Notes under the pieces: model-generated
Database searches by the model: none
Seen by the model: the letters and a program-made list of their open reading frames with translations, nothing else
Told to the model about the DNA's origin: nothing
Position numbers and translations under genes: made by a program
Assembly (NCBI GenBank): GCA_018432925.1
Contig: JAHDSC010000009.1
Span: 1-64,000 of the forward strand
Length of the DNA stretch: 64,000 nt
Reading direction: 5' to 3'
Source of the DNA: Desulfobacterales bacterium
GTDB lineage: Bacteria > Desulfobacterota > Desulfobacteria > Desulfobacterales > JAHDSC01
Part shown: piece after piece, positions 27,398 to 36,150 of the stretch
How positions within the stretch are numbered: the stretch's first letter is position 1
How the letters are laid out: every line of letters begins with the position of its first letter

Positions 27398-28573
27398 ATG
27401 GTTACTGTCAGAACCGGTCTCGAGGTATTTTGTGATAATCCACCCGCGTGGGTTTTTAAAAACCGGATCGGCATCCTTTGCAACCCAGCCTCGGTGAGTT
27501 GCAATCTTTGCCATGCCCGGGAGCTGATTAACCGGATTCTTCCCGGACAAGTGAAGGCGCTCTACTCACCGCAGCATGGATTTTTCGGGGAAAAACAAGA
27601 CAACATGATCGAATCCTCCGATATAACCGACCCGATTTTAGGGGTTCCTGTATTCAGTCTATACGGACAAAACCGAATCCCCACGCAGGAAATGTTCGAT
27701 CCCATAGACGTCCTTATCGTCGATCTGCAGGATGTGGGAACACGGGTTTATACGTTTATTTACACGATGTCCTACTGCCTGGAGGCAGCGAAACGGTTCG
27801 ATAAAAAGGTGCTGGTTTTTGATCGTCCCAACCCGATAACCGGCTCCATCATGGAAGGAAACTGTTTATCGCCCGAATACAGATCGTTTGTCGGTCGCTA
27901 CCCCATACCCATGCGGCATGGAATGACAATCGGCGAACTTTCGATCCTGTTTAACGATTTTTACGGCATCGGCTGCAATCTCAAAGTGATCCCCATGAAA
28001 GAATGGAAGAGGGATATGTATTTCAAGGATACCGGGCTCCCGTGGATTCCTCCATCTCCTAATCTTCCAACTCCCGTGTCTGCCATGGTTTATCCCGGAC
28101 AGGTTATGTGGGAGGGAACCAACATCTCCGAAGGACGGGGAACAACTCAACCGTTTGAAACCTTTGGGGCACCGTTTATTGATATCGAAAAAATCATGGA
28201 GTTTGCGGGTAATCGCGAGTTTATGGGTGCAATACTCAGACGGCATGCCTTCGAACCGACTTCCGGCAAATGGAAAAACACCTTGTGCAGAGGATTCCAG
28301 ATTCACATTACGGATCCTTATTTGTACAAACCTTATATCAGCACCCTTAAATTGCTTCAAGCCGTCAGGCTCCATCACGAAGATGAATTTGAGTGGAAAC
28401 TTCCGCCATACGAGTATGAATTTGACCGACTTCCCATTGACCTGATTTTGGGAGATCCAGCAATCCGCCAGCGCATTGAAAACCAGGACCCAATTAAGAG
28501 GATCGAAGAATCCTGGCAGCCGGATCTGGAGGCATTTAAAAACATCAGCCGATCGTATTATCTTTATCGATAA
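27398..28573 (+). CDS. DUF1343 family protein, NamZ-like (exo-N-acetylmuramidase family)
   Basis: The 391-residue protein matches DUF1343, whose Bacillus and Tannerella members (NamZ) release N-acetylmuramic acid from non-reducing ends of peptidoglycan fragments. Family landmarks are LCNPASV, SPQHGFFG, VDLQDVGTRVYTFIYTM, DRPNPITG and PSPNLP, with WEGTNISEGRGTTQPFE in the middle. ATG 27398 has AAAGGAGG upstream. No signal peptide is visible, so the enzyme appears cytoplasmic, unlike the secreted Bacillus protein. A MurU-AmgK-like fusion further along the same strand could use its product, by inference. Confidence 0.87.
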   Translation: MVTVRTGLEVFCDNPPAWVFKNRIGILCNPASVSCNLCHARELINRILPGQVKALYSPQHGFFGEKQDNMIESSDITDPILGVPVFSLYGQNRIPTQEMFDPIDVLIVDLQDVGTRVYTFIYTMSYCLEAAKRFDKKVLVFDRPNPITGSIMEGNCLSPEYRSFVGRYPIPMRHGMTIGELSILFNDFYGIGCNLKVIPMKEWKRDMYFKDTGLPWIPPSPNLPTPVSAMVYPGQVMWEGTNISEGRGTTQPFETFGAPFIDIEKIMEFAGNREFMGAILRRHAFEPTSGKWKNTLCRGFQIHITDPYLYKPYISTLKLLQAVRLHHEDEFEWKLPPYEYEFDRLPIDLILGDPAIRQRIENQDPIKRIEESWQPDLEAFKNISRSYYLYR

Positions 28574-28808
28574 CCCATCGGAAGAGCCAAAAATTGAAGA
28601 TCTGTCCGAATATTACGCACCTTGAGTTTTCCGCTGACAAAGCAAGCAGAGAGCTTTCGGCAACAGGTAACGTTTGCCTCCGAAGTCGAGCGACAGGGTA
28701 GATGCATTGATACCGTTTTGCCGAAAAGCGGAATATTCCTTGGAAAACAGATGATGAGAAGTTATTTTATAAGTAAACAAGGGTAAAATCGAAAAGAAGG
28801 AAATCCAA

Positions 28809-29534
28809 TTGAGTAAGAAAGAGAACCTCACCCAATGGAAACGTATGCGATTTCGGAAAAACAAGGTTTGGGTGGCCTGCGACAAGGACGAAAAACTGCT
28901 GGTTGAAAATGGAAAGGTCTTGATCAGATATCAGATCGATCAGGATTACAATTACTGGGTTCACGAAAAAAGCGTCAAACCTCTCGATTCATCAGAAGCC
29001 CCGGAGAAAGGTTACGACAACAAAAATGCGGAAAGGAAGCTTCCGGAGATCAGCAAAAAGCCGGTCGAAAATAAAACCGACGCTTCCGACTCGGAAATAT
29101 TTCGGGATTCGATCTGCATCTATACGGACGGTGCTTCATCCGGAAATCCCGGACCGTCTGGAATCGGGGTTCTGCTTCGTTTCGGAAAACACGAAAAGGA
29201 AATATCGAGATATATCGGTATCGCTACGAATAACATCGCGGAACTTGAGGCGATCCGGGCCGGCCTGGCGGAGTTGAAAGACACTAGTCTTCCGATCAGG
29301 GTTTTTACCGACAGCAACTATGCATATGGAATTTTTGTTCTCGGATGGAAACCCAAAAAAAATATGAAGTTAATAGAATCCATCCGAAAACTGATTCTAA
29401 AATTCAATGATCTGAAATTTGTCAAGGTAAAAGGGCATACCGGCATCGAGGGAAACGAAAGAGCGGATTTTCTTGCGACTTCGGCCATAAAAGCATCGGA
29501 TCAAAAAAACAAAAAAGAGCCCCACATCGTTTGA
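28809..29534 (+). CDS. rnhA: Ribonuclease HI with extra N-terminal domain
   Basis: Residues 100-225 form an RNase H domain with all catalytic residues: D107 (YTDGASSGNPG), E145 (NNIAELEA), D168 (FTDSN), H210 and D220 (KGHTGIEGNERAD). It cleaves RNA in RNA-DNA hybrids. The His lies 12 residues closer to the third acid than in E. coli, so the basic-protrusion region is shortened. Residues 1-60 (RMRFRKNKVWVACDKDEK, QDYNYWVHEKSVKPL) form a small beta-rich domain I do not recognise, joined by a charged linker. The start is TTG 28809, supported by AAGGA seven bases upstream. The spacer 28574-28808 shows nothing else. Confidence 0.9.
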   Translation: MSKKENLTQWKRMRFRKNKVWVACDKDEKLLVENGKVLIRYQIDQDYNYWVHEKSVKPLDSSEAPEKGYDNKNAERKLPEISKKPVENKTDASDSEIFRDSICIYTDGASSGNPGPSGIGVLLRFGKHEKEISRYIGIATNNIAELEAIRAGLAELKDTSLPIRVFTDSNYAYGIFVLGWKPKKNMKLIESIRKLILKFNDLKFVKVKGHTGIEGNERADFLATSAIKASDQKNKKEPHIV

Positions 29535-29545
29535 ATAGGGCTCTT
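29515..29545. terminator. Bidirectional terminator between rnhA and the small membrane protein
   Basis: AAGAGCCC (29515-29522) pairs with GGGCTCTT (29538-29545). The rnhA stop lies in the loop. A run of A before the stem gives a strong T-tail on the minus strand, and ATTT follows on the plus strand, so it can serve both converging genes. Confidence 0.75.
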
Positions 29546-29565
29546 ATTTCGCCATCATAAAAATT

Positions 29566-29850
29566 CTATGCTTTTTCCGTCTTCAGGGTTTCGATTTCCT
29601 TTTTCAGTTCATCAATTTCCTTTTTGTATTTATCCACTTCATCCGTCTTGAAAGAGGTCTCGACAACCGTTTCTTCTTTTTTCCAGCTGTCTTTAAGTTC
29701 GTCGAAGCCCAGATAAATGGCTAAACCGCCTCCGAGCAAAAGCATTATCGGAACAGCACCGGCTAAAAGCTGCAAAAACTCACTAAACCAAATCGAAAGC
29801 CCTATGATACCCAGTACGGCTGCTACCGCTCCACCAATTAGAGTTTTCAT
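29566..29850 (-). CDS. Small membrane protein with C-terminal coiled coil (94 aa)
   Basis: Two hydrophobic segments cover about residues 5-22 and 27-47 (LLAGAVPIMLLLGGGLAIYLG), rich in Gly and Ala. A charged C-terminal helix with heptad pattern (YKKEIDELKKEIETLKTEKA) follows. This architecture suggests an inner-membrane anchor with a cytoplasmic coiled coil, possibly oligomeric. No family is recognised. AAAGGAGG precedes the ATG, and a good promoter lies about 45 bases upstream, so the gene is well supported. Confidence 0.72.
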   Translation of the reverse strand: MKTLIGGAVAAVLGIIGLSIWFSEFLQLLAGAVPIMLLLGGGLAIYLGFDELKDSWKKEETVVETSFKTDEVDKYKKEIDELKKEIETLKTEKA

Positions 29851-29891
29851 AAAAAATCATCCTCCTTTACTTAAACTTAAATTGATTTTTT

Positions 29892-29920
29892 ATTTTAATA
29901 TGCATCATTAACCTGACCAA
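29892..29920 (-). promoter_or_regulatory. Promoter for the small coiled-coil membrane protein
   Basis: On the minus strand TTGGTC (29915-29920), 17 bp, TAAAAT (29892-29897). The start near 29885 gives a short leader of about 35 nt including the ribosome site. Confidence 0.55.
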
Positions 29921-30049
29921 TTGTTTTTCAATTCTCCGGAACGGACAAGTCACTCGAAAATAGCTGCGAAATCAAACAAGTTCATCTTCATTTTGTTGAA
30001 AAACATATTATGCAATGTGCAAGTATCACAACATTTTTTTTAACGCAAG

Positions 30050-30075
30050 CTTAAAATTTTACCTTAAAATTTTAC
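30050..30075. repeat. Exact 13-bp tandem repeat upstream of plsB
   Basis: CTTAAAATTTTAC occurs twice in direct succession (30050-30062 and 30063-30075) within a 513-base AT-rich spacer. Each unit contains the palindrome TTAAAATTTTA minus its last base pair, so it could be a regulator site. The rest of 29921-30363 holds no supported gene. A TTGACA at about 30315 has no good -10 partner. Confidence 0.65.
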
Positions 30076-30363
30076 CATGGAACCAAAATTCTGATATCCG
30101 AAAATTCCCTGATTTTTCAACTCCGGATATCGGTGATTGCCGCCCGAAAGATAATGACCGCTTCGAATCAACTATTTCCGTACATTCGCATTACAATATA
30201 AAGATTGCAATCGAAATGCCTTTTTGCTATTTTTAAAAAATTTTAAACTCCTGAAGTTCATTGGATTCATTAACAAAAAATACCGGTTTTCCCGGGTTGA
30301 TTCAATTGTAATTTTGACATATCAGGGTTTCGGCATCACAACAATCGAAGATGGATTCTTGCC

Positions 30364-33000
30364 ATGATGAAATCACTTAAGGCGATGTGGTTGAAATTCA
30401 AAACGAATGCCATGCGAGGTACAAACGATGCCGCCCAGGCAACGCATGTCCATTATATATGCTACCTACCGAAGCATTTCGGCTTTATCGCATCTTTTCT
30501 GCTCAAACTTTTTTATTCCGGTATTAAAATAAACAAAGATCAAATCGCTGTTCTCCGGAATATCCCAAATGATGCCATCGTCATTTACGTGAACAAACAT
30601 AAAAGCTATTTTGAGTATCTCTTTTTTCACACCCGATACAGCCAGCTCGGACTGAAATGTCCCGAAATCGGCTTAAACTATCGGGTTTATGCATGGCAGC
30701 CATTATCCCGTCTCGTTAAGATTCTTTGGTCACATCTCAATTATCTTTATCACAACCTGACGCTTTCCGATCCATACAGCAGCGGTTATATCAGGAGGGA
30801 GTTGGTTGCCGGACGGTCGGCGTTCTTATCCTTGTCGGAAAAAAAAGGATTCTACCGCAGGTTCGTCAAAGCAAAAACGGACCCGATTCGATATCTCATC
30901 GAAATGCAGGAAATAATCAACCGGCCCATTTATATCATTCCTCAGCTGATGATTTTCGGCAAGAAGCCACACCGGGTCGCCCATACGCTGATTGATCTTC
31001 TGCTCCAACCGAAAGAAAATCCAGGAAAAATCAGGCGCCTGATCACCCTCTTTAAAAATCCGGAAAAAATCCTTGTAGAAATTTCAGAACCGGTCAATCT
31101 GCAAAATTTTCTCGAGCTTGAACGAAACCCGATGAGCAATGTTGAACATTTAGCGCTGGAGCTTCGGCATCAGCTTATCCATCAAATCAATCGTCACCGC
31201 CAAAGCATCACCGGACCGATCCTGCACTCATCGGAAGAATTGAAAGAAAGCATCCTAACAAATGCCGAGCTTCAAAACTTCATGGGCCGTTATTCGAAAA
31301 AACGCGGGATGCCGATACATAAGGTGTACCGGAAGGCCCATGCATATCTTGATGAAATCGCCGCAAAATACAACAATGTGATCATAGAAATCGGTGCAGT
31401 GGTTGTAGGATGGTTCCTGAAGATTTTATTTGACGGTATTACGTTCAATCATGAAATACTCAACCAGGTGAAAAACACGTCCAAAAAAGGTCCGTTGATT
31501 CTCATTCCATGTCACAAGAGCCATTTGGATTATCTGATATTGTCATATATCCTTTACACCAATAACATGCCATGCCCGCATGTCGCCGCGGGAAAGAATC
31601 TATCCTTCTGGCCGATGGGCCCTCTGTTCAGAGGCGGCGGCGCATTTTTTATCCGTCGAACCTTCAGGGGCGCCGTTCTTTATTCAAAAGTTTTTTCAGA
31701 ATATATTCAAAAACTTCTGGAAGAAGGTTTCAACATCGAATTCTTCATAGAGGGAGGACGCAGTCGAACCGGCAAATTGATTCTGCCCAAACTGGGACTC
31801 CTTTCCATCCTGATTGATGCATATAAAAAAGGCGCCTGCGAAGATATGATATTTGTTCCGACTTATGTCGGCTATGACCGGGTCTTGGAAGAAAGTTCTT
31901 ATCTCAATGAGATTGAAGGGGGACAAAAAAAACCGGAAAGCCTGCTTCAGGTATTTCGGGCAAGAAAGTTCCTTAAAAAACGGTATGGCAGGGTATATGT
32001 AATGTTTCATCAGCCCATCTCCTTTAAGGATCTTTTATCTCAGAACGACTATGATCTAAGTGGAATGACTCCAAAAGAGCAGAATGCCTTATGCCGAAAT
32101 TTGGGGCACCGGTTCATCAATGCCATAAATAAAGTTTCCGTCATCAATCCCCACTCCCTGGTGGCAAGTGCGATATTGAACGGTTCAAAAAAAAGATTTT
32201 CTTATGATCAATTAAAATTCCGAATCGAAACCTATATGAATTACCTTAATTCGCAAGAGGTCAAGTTGGCAGATACACTTTTTTTTGATCAGGATCATGC
32301 CATTGAAAATGCGCTTGATTCTTATGTCCAACGAAAATTTATCGAACCGATTTCAAAGAACCAGGAAGGCTTGTCAGCCAATTCAATTTATCGAGTTAAT
32401 GAAAGTAAGCGTCCGCTGCTGGAATATTACAAAAACAATTGCATCGCTCTTTTCATTCCCTCTGCATTTACCGCACTTTCAATCCTGCAGAAGGATGTTT
32501 TCCAGTTTGCGGCCTCCGACCTTTTTTCCAGTTATGCATTTCTTCAGGAATTTTTTAAATATGAATTTGCCTATGACATTGATCGGACTCCGGAGTACTT
32601 TGTGAGGAAAACGGTCAAATCCTTTATTAATGATGCGATTCTCATTCCTCATCCCACTCTCCCCGACACTTATAACGTAACTTCTCTGGGCTATAGAAAA
32701 TTAAAATTATTTTCCAGTTTTCTCAAAACCTATTTCGAATCATACTGGATCGTGCTCAATTTTTTAATGAAGCAACCTAAAAACCCGATCAATAAAAAAG
32801 AGCGATTGAAAAAGATTCAAGCAAAAGGCGCACGCATGTATAAAAACAGGGAAATCGATCGGAACGAATCGCTTTCGAAAATAAATTACGAAAATGCAAT
32901 GGAATTTTTCAACACGCATGAGGTTAAAAGCCTGGAGGACACCGCGCCCATTCATTTCTATGCAGATGCGATAAAAAGATATATGAGCCACATGCCGTGA
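30364..33000 (+). CDS. plsB: Glycerol-3-phosphate 1-O-acyltransferase PlsB
   Basis: PlsB acylates glycerol-3-phosphate at the membrane, the first step of phospholipid synthesis. The core domain has HKSHLD (H384-D389), GAFFIRR, IEGGRSRTGK (462-471) and VPTYVGYDR, all as in E. coli PlsB. At 878 residues it is about 70 longer than E. coli's. The N-terminal region resembles a second copy of the acyltransferase fold, with HKSYFE at 79-84 fitting HX4E. An ATG one codon later is an equally good start. No partner gene adjoins it. Confidence 0.94.
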   Translation: MMKSLKAMWLKFKTNAMRGTNDAAQATHVHYICYLPKHFGFIASFLLKLFYSGIKINKDQIAVLRNIPNDAIVIYVNKHKSYFEYLFFHTRYSQLGLKCPEIGLNYRVYAWQPLSRLVKILWSHLNYLYHNLTLSDPYSSGYIRRELVAGRSAFLSLSEKKGFYRRFVKAKTDPIRYLIEMQEIINRPIYIIPQLMIFGKKPHRVAHTLIDLLLQPKENPGKIRRLITLFKNPEKILVEISEPVNLQNFLELERNPMSNVEHLALELRHQLIHQINRHRQSITGPILHSSEELKESILTNAELQNFMGRYSKKRGMPIHKVYRKAHAYLDEIAAKYNNVIIEIGAVVVGWFLKILFDGITFNHEILNQVKNTSKKGPLILIPCHKSHLDYLILSYILYTNNMPCPHVAAGKNLSFWPMGPLFRGGGAFFIRRTFRGAVLYSKVFSEYIQKLLEEGFNIEFFIEGGRSRTGKLILPKLGLLSILIDAYKKGACEDMIFVPTYVGYDRVLEESSYLNEIEGGQKKPESLLQVFRARKFLKKRYGRVYVMFHQPISFKDLLSQNDYDLSGMTPKEQNALCRNLGHRFINAINKVSVINPHSLVASAILNGSKKRFSYDQLKFRIETYMNYLNSQEVKLADTLFFDQDHAIENALDSYVQRKFIEPISKNQEGLSANSIYRVNESKRPLLEYYKNNCIALFIPSAFTALSILQKDVFQFAASDLFSSYAFLQEFFKYEFAYDIDRTPEYFVRKTVKSFINDAILIPHPTLPDTYNVTSLGYRKLKLFSSFLKTYFESYWIVLNFLMKQPKNPINKKERLKKIQAKGARMYKNREIDRNESLSKINYENAMEFFNTHEVKSLEDTAPIHFYADAIKRYMSHMP

Positions 33001-33184
33001 TTAATAAGTCGTTCCCGGATCAATGGTGCCACGATCATGTCCCGGGGTCGTTCACCGGAAAACGGGTAAATTTCATACGGTTCATTTGTCGCAGGCAAAG
33101 GTTCCATAATCCGGTTCGATCCCCCGGCGATACAGGGGCTTCAAAACCTATCAACCGTCATTCAAAAATACGAAAACACGAAAC

Positions 33185-34858
33185 ATGAAGGCAATGATTC
33201 TCGCCGCAGGCTTTGGAACCCGGCTTCTTCCGTACACAGAAAGCACGCCGAAACCTCTTTTCCCTATCGACGGGCGCCCCTTGCTGGATATCATCATTGA
33301 AAACCTTCAGAAAGCCGGTTGCGAATCCATTATTATCAACACTCACCATTTACATCAGAAAATTACATCTTTCATCGCGCAGCAGCATTATGACATTTCG
33401 GTCCATATCCGACTTGAACCCGTGATTCTGGGCACGGGAGGAGCCATAAAAAACGTAGCCGACTTTTGGGACGATCGTCCCTTTATGGTAATAAACAGCG
33501 ATATTCTAACGGACATCGACCTGAAACAGGTTTATGACTTTCATGTAAACCATGGTCACCCCGTCACACTCGTGCTGCGCGACTATTCGGGATTGAACCA
33601 TGTAACGGTCGATCAAGAGGGATTCATTGCCGGTTTTTATGACCCGATCACGAACCGTTCCTTTAAAAAGTATGCTTTCACAGGAATACATGTCATAGAC
33701 CCCGATATTCTCAACTGCATTCCGAATAACGTCTTTTTCAATATCATGGACGTCTACAAAAAACGGATCGCAGAGGGCGGTAAAATAAAGGCCTTTGTTC
33801 CAGAAAGATGCTATTGGGAAGATATCGGAACCTTGGAAAAGTATAAAAAGGCAGTTATTGAAAACATGGCACCCCGTGTCTTCAAAAAAATCTGGCCGGA
33901 TCATTTATCCAAAAGGATGGAGTCGATTCGTCTCAAAGGAGACGGATCCGATAGAACCTGGTACCGTTTGAAGGACGGAGACCGGTCTCTCATAATGGCG
34001 GATCACGGCATGCGTACCCATTCGGAAAAAGCCGAAATCGACTCTTTTGTATCCATTGGCCGTCATCTTTACAGCAAAGGGCTGCCGGTTCCCCGGATCT
34101 ATCGTCATGACGCATTCTCCGGAATTGTTTTCATGGAGGATTTGGGTGATCTAAATCTTCAAGGTGTCATTCAGGCGGCCGGAAGTCCTGAAAAAATTGT
34201 CGCCCACTACCAATCGCTTATCAAGCTCCTGATCCGGCTCTCCGTCTGGGGCAGGAAGGGCTTTGATCTCTCATGGACGTACCAGACTCCCTATTACAGC
34301 AGGGAACTCATTTTAGAAAAAGAATGCCGATATTTTGTGGATGCCTTCATAAAAGGATATTGCGGAATCGATGCCAGCTATGAAAATTTGGAAGATGAAT
34401 TCAGATGCCTGGCCGATGGAGCGGTTCAATTTTCCATCGATGGATTCATGCACAGAGACATGCAGTCACGGAATATCATGATTAAGAACAATGAATATTA
34501 TTTTATCGACTTCCAGGGAGGTCGTATCGGCCCCCTGCAATACGACTTGGCCTCTTTACTGATTGATCCCTATGTGGCGCTCCCCCACCCGGTCCAATTT
34601 CAGTTACTGGAGGAATGCGCGGAGCAACTCTCTTCTTATGTCGGAATTGTCACGGAACATTTTTACACCGGTTTTAAATACTGCTCGATAACCCGAAACC
34701 TGCAGATTCTCGGAGCCTTTTCCTATTTAAGCCGGGTTAAGGGAAAAACCGATTTTGAAAACTATATTCCGACTGCAGTCCGAACCCTGAAATACAATCT
34801 ATCGGCGCTCGAGGATGTTCGGCTCCCCCGTCTGACATTCATTGTGAAAAATCTTTAA
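33185..34858 (+). CDS. MurU-AmgK-like fusion: sugar-1-phosphate nucleotidyltransferase plus sugar kinase
   Basis: Residues 1-230 form a nucleotidyltransferase domain (AAGFGTRLLPYT, STPKPLFP, LGTGGAIKN, VINSDIL, WEDIGT), closest in style to MurU, which makes UDP-MurNAc. Residues 240-557 form an aminoglycoside-phosphotransferase-like kinase with the catalytic HRD (423-425, FMHRDMQSRN) and the metal-binding DFQ (442-444). AmgK, an anomeric MurNAc kinase, has this fold. In Pseudomonas amgK and murU are separate neighbours; here both steps would reside on one chain. Function is inferred from domain pairing. The start is ATG 33185 with a weak ribosome site, and 33001-33184 is empty. Confidence 0.82.
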   Translation: MKAMILAAGFGTRLLPYTESTPKPLFPIDGRPLLDIIIENLQKAGCESIIINTHHLHQKITSFIAQQHYDISVHIRLEPVILGTGGAIKNVADFWDDRPFMVINSDILTDIDLKQVYDFHVNHGHPVTLVLRDYSGLNHVTVDQEGFIAGFYDPITNRSFKKYAFTGIHVIDPDILNCIPNNVFFNIMDVYKKRIAEGGKIKAFVPERCYWEDIGTLEKYKKAVIENMAPRVFKKIWPDHLSKRMESIRLKGDGSDRTWYRLKDGDRSLIMADHGMRTHSEKAEIDSFVSIGRHLYSKGLPVPRIYRHDAFSGIVFMEDLGDLNLQGVIQAAGSPEKIVAHYQSLIKLLIRLSVWGRKGFDLSWTYQTPYYSRELILEKECRYFVDAFIKGYCGIDASYENLEDEFRCLADGAVQFSIDGFMHRDMQSRNIMIKNNEYYFIDFQGGRIGPLQYDLASLLIDPYVALPHPVQFQLLEECAEQLSSYVGIVTEHFYTGFKYCSITRNLQILGAFSYLSRVKGKTDFENYIPTAVRTLKYNLSALEDVRLPRLTFIVKNL

Positions 34859-34907
34859 GACGGAAGGGGACGAAGGCTTCCCGGAGGCATCCGATCGGAG
34901 ATACAAA

Positions 34908-35741
34908 ATGAAAAAAATAAAAGTCATGGTAAACGGAATTCCAGGCAACATGGCGGTAATTGTGGCACAACATGCAATGATTGACCCCAGGTTTGAATTG
35001 ATTCCGTACTCGCTGACCGGTCCGGAAATACTTGATTCCGAATATATCGTCGACACCTTATCCTTCCGCCTGATTCAACCGGTGCACAGGGAACAGGTCA
35101 TCGCTGAAATTGCCGAAAAACATGGTTCTTTCGTTAGCGTAGATTATACTCATCCATCGGCGGCAAACCGTAATGCAATGTTTTACTGTAAACACCGCTT
35201 ACCCTTTGTAATGGGGACAACGGGGGGCAATCGGAAGCTTCTGGAAGAAACCGTTTCCATGTCATCCATTTCGGCGGTCATCGCACCGAACATGGCAAAG
35301 CAAATCGTTGGCTTTCAAGCCATGATGGAATGGGTGGCAGATACATTTCCGGACCTCTTTAATGGATATAAGCTTGAGTTGAGGGAAAGCCATCAAAAAG
35401 GAAAGGCGGATACAAGTGGAACTGCCAAGGCAATGATTCAACATTTCAACAGGCTCGGGATTCCTTTTCATGAAAAAGACATTCAAAAAGAACGCGACCC
35501 GGAAAAACAAAGAACCGAATGGGGAATTCCGGAAAAATATCTGGAAGGTCATGCCTGGCACACCTATCGCCTTATTTCCGACGACAAAACCGTCCAATTT
35601 GTATTCTCACATAATGTAAACGGTCGCAACGTTTATGCAAGGGGAACCCTTGACGCTGTTTTCTTCCTGTCCGAAAGAATCGAAGAGGGGAAAAAGGGAA
35701 AGGCGTATACGATGATCGACGTGCTTCAGGGAAAAAGTTAA
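34908..35741 (+). CDS. dapB: 4-hydroxy-tetrahydrodipicolinate reductase, plant-type
   Basis: DapB reduces hydroxy-tetrahydrodipicolinate in lysine and diaminopimelate synthesis. The N-terminal dinucleotide site appears as VNGIPGNMA, then VMGTTGG near residue 103, and the catalytic region as ESHQKGKADTSGTAKA, resembling the plant enzyme rather than E. coli's EAHHRHKVDAPSGTA. The length (277) fits. It follows the MurU-AmgK fusion by 49 bases on the same strand. Both would serve peptidoglycan, since diaminopimelate is a cross-linking residue; that connection is inferred. Confidence 0.85.
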   Translation: MKKIKVMVNGIPGNMAVIVAQHAMIDPRFELIPYSLTGPEILDSEYIVDTLSFRLIQPVHREQVIAEIAEKHGSFVSVDYTHPSAANRNAMFYCKHRLPFVMGTTGGNRKLLEETVSMSSISAVIAPNMAKQIVGFQAMMEWVADTFPDLFNGYKLELRESHQKGKADTSGTAKAMIQHFNRLGIPFHEKDIQKERDPEKQRTEWGIPEKYLEGHAWHTYRLISDDKTVQFVFSHNVNGRNVYARGTLDAVFFLSERIEEGKKGKAYTMIDVLQGKS

Positions 35742-35754
35742 TACGCCCGGCGAA

Positions 35755-36045
35755 TTAAAAACCGAGATGGTCTTCCTTCTTTATGTATCCGCGCGCTTTC
35801 AAGTAACTGCGGATTTCTTTTTTAACTGTTTTTTCCATGGCTTTTTCCAAGGATTTCGATTTCAGCTTCGGATAATATTTTTCGAGAGCCGATCTATTGT
35901 AAAGGATTTGAAAGGATATGCTGTCGTGAACGAAATTCCCTTCCTTCACTTCAAACTCGAATTTGACTCGAACCGGGATTTCAATTCTTGAAAATCCTAA
36001 ATTCAGCAGATGATGAAACACCTTTTTTTCCACGACCCATACCAT
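35755..36045 (-). CDS. Hypothetical protein (96 aa)
   Basis: I do not recognise this protein. It has a beta-rich first half (FSRIEIPVRVKFEFEVKEGN) and a strongly basic helical second half (LKSKSLEKAMEKTVKKEIRSYLKARGYIKK). It appears soluble. The ATG is preceded by AGGGGA at suitable spacing. It converges with dapB, leaving only 13 bases between the stops, and lies downstream of a small membrane-protein gene on the same strand. Confidence 0.55.
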   Translation of the reverse strand: MVWVVEKKVFHHLLNLGFSRIEIPVRVKFEFEVKEGNFVHDSISFQILYNRSALEKYYPKLKSKSLEKAMEKTVKKEIRSYLKARGYIKKEDHLGF

Positions 36046-36130
36046 CCGGCAGTTCCCCTTGTCATCGGCAAATCGGCTGGTTTACGTTTCCAGGTAGATG
36101 ATTTGCCTGAAATCAAATTTAAAACAAGAA

Positions 36131-36150
36131 AACGGACCATCTCATCCGTT
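36131..36150. terminator. Hairpin terminator, T-tails on both strands
   Basis: AACGGA (36131-36136) pairs with TCCGTT (36145-36150), followed by T-runs on the plus strand and TTTTCTTGTTTT on the minus strand. It overlaps the end of the minus-strand membrane-protein gene, so it most likely ends that transcript. Confidence 0.65.
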
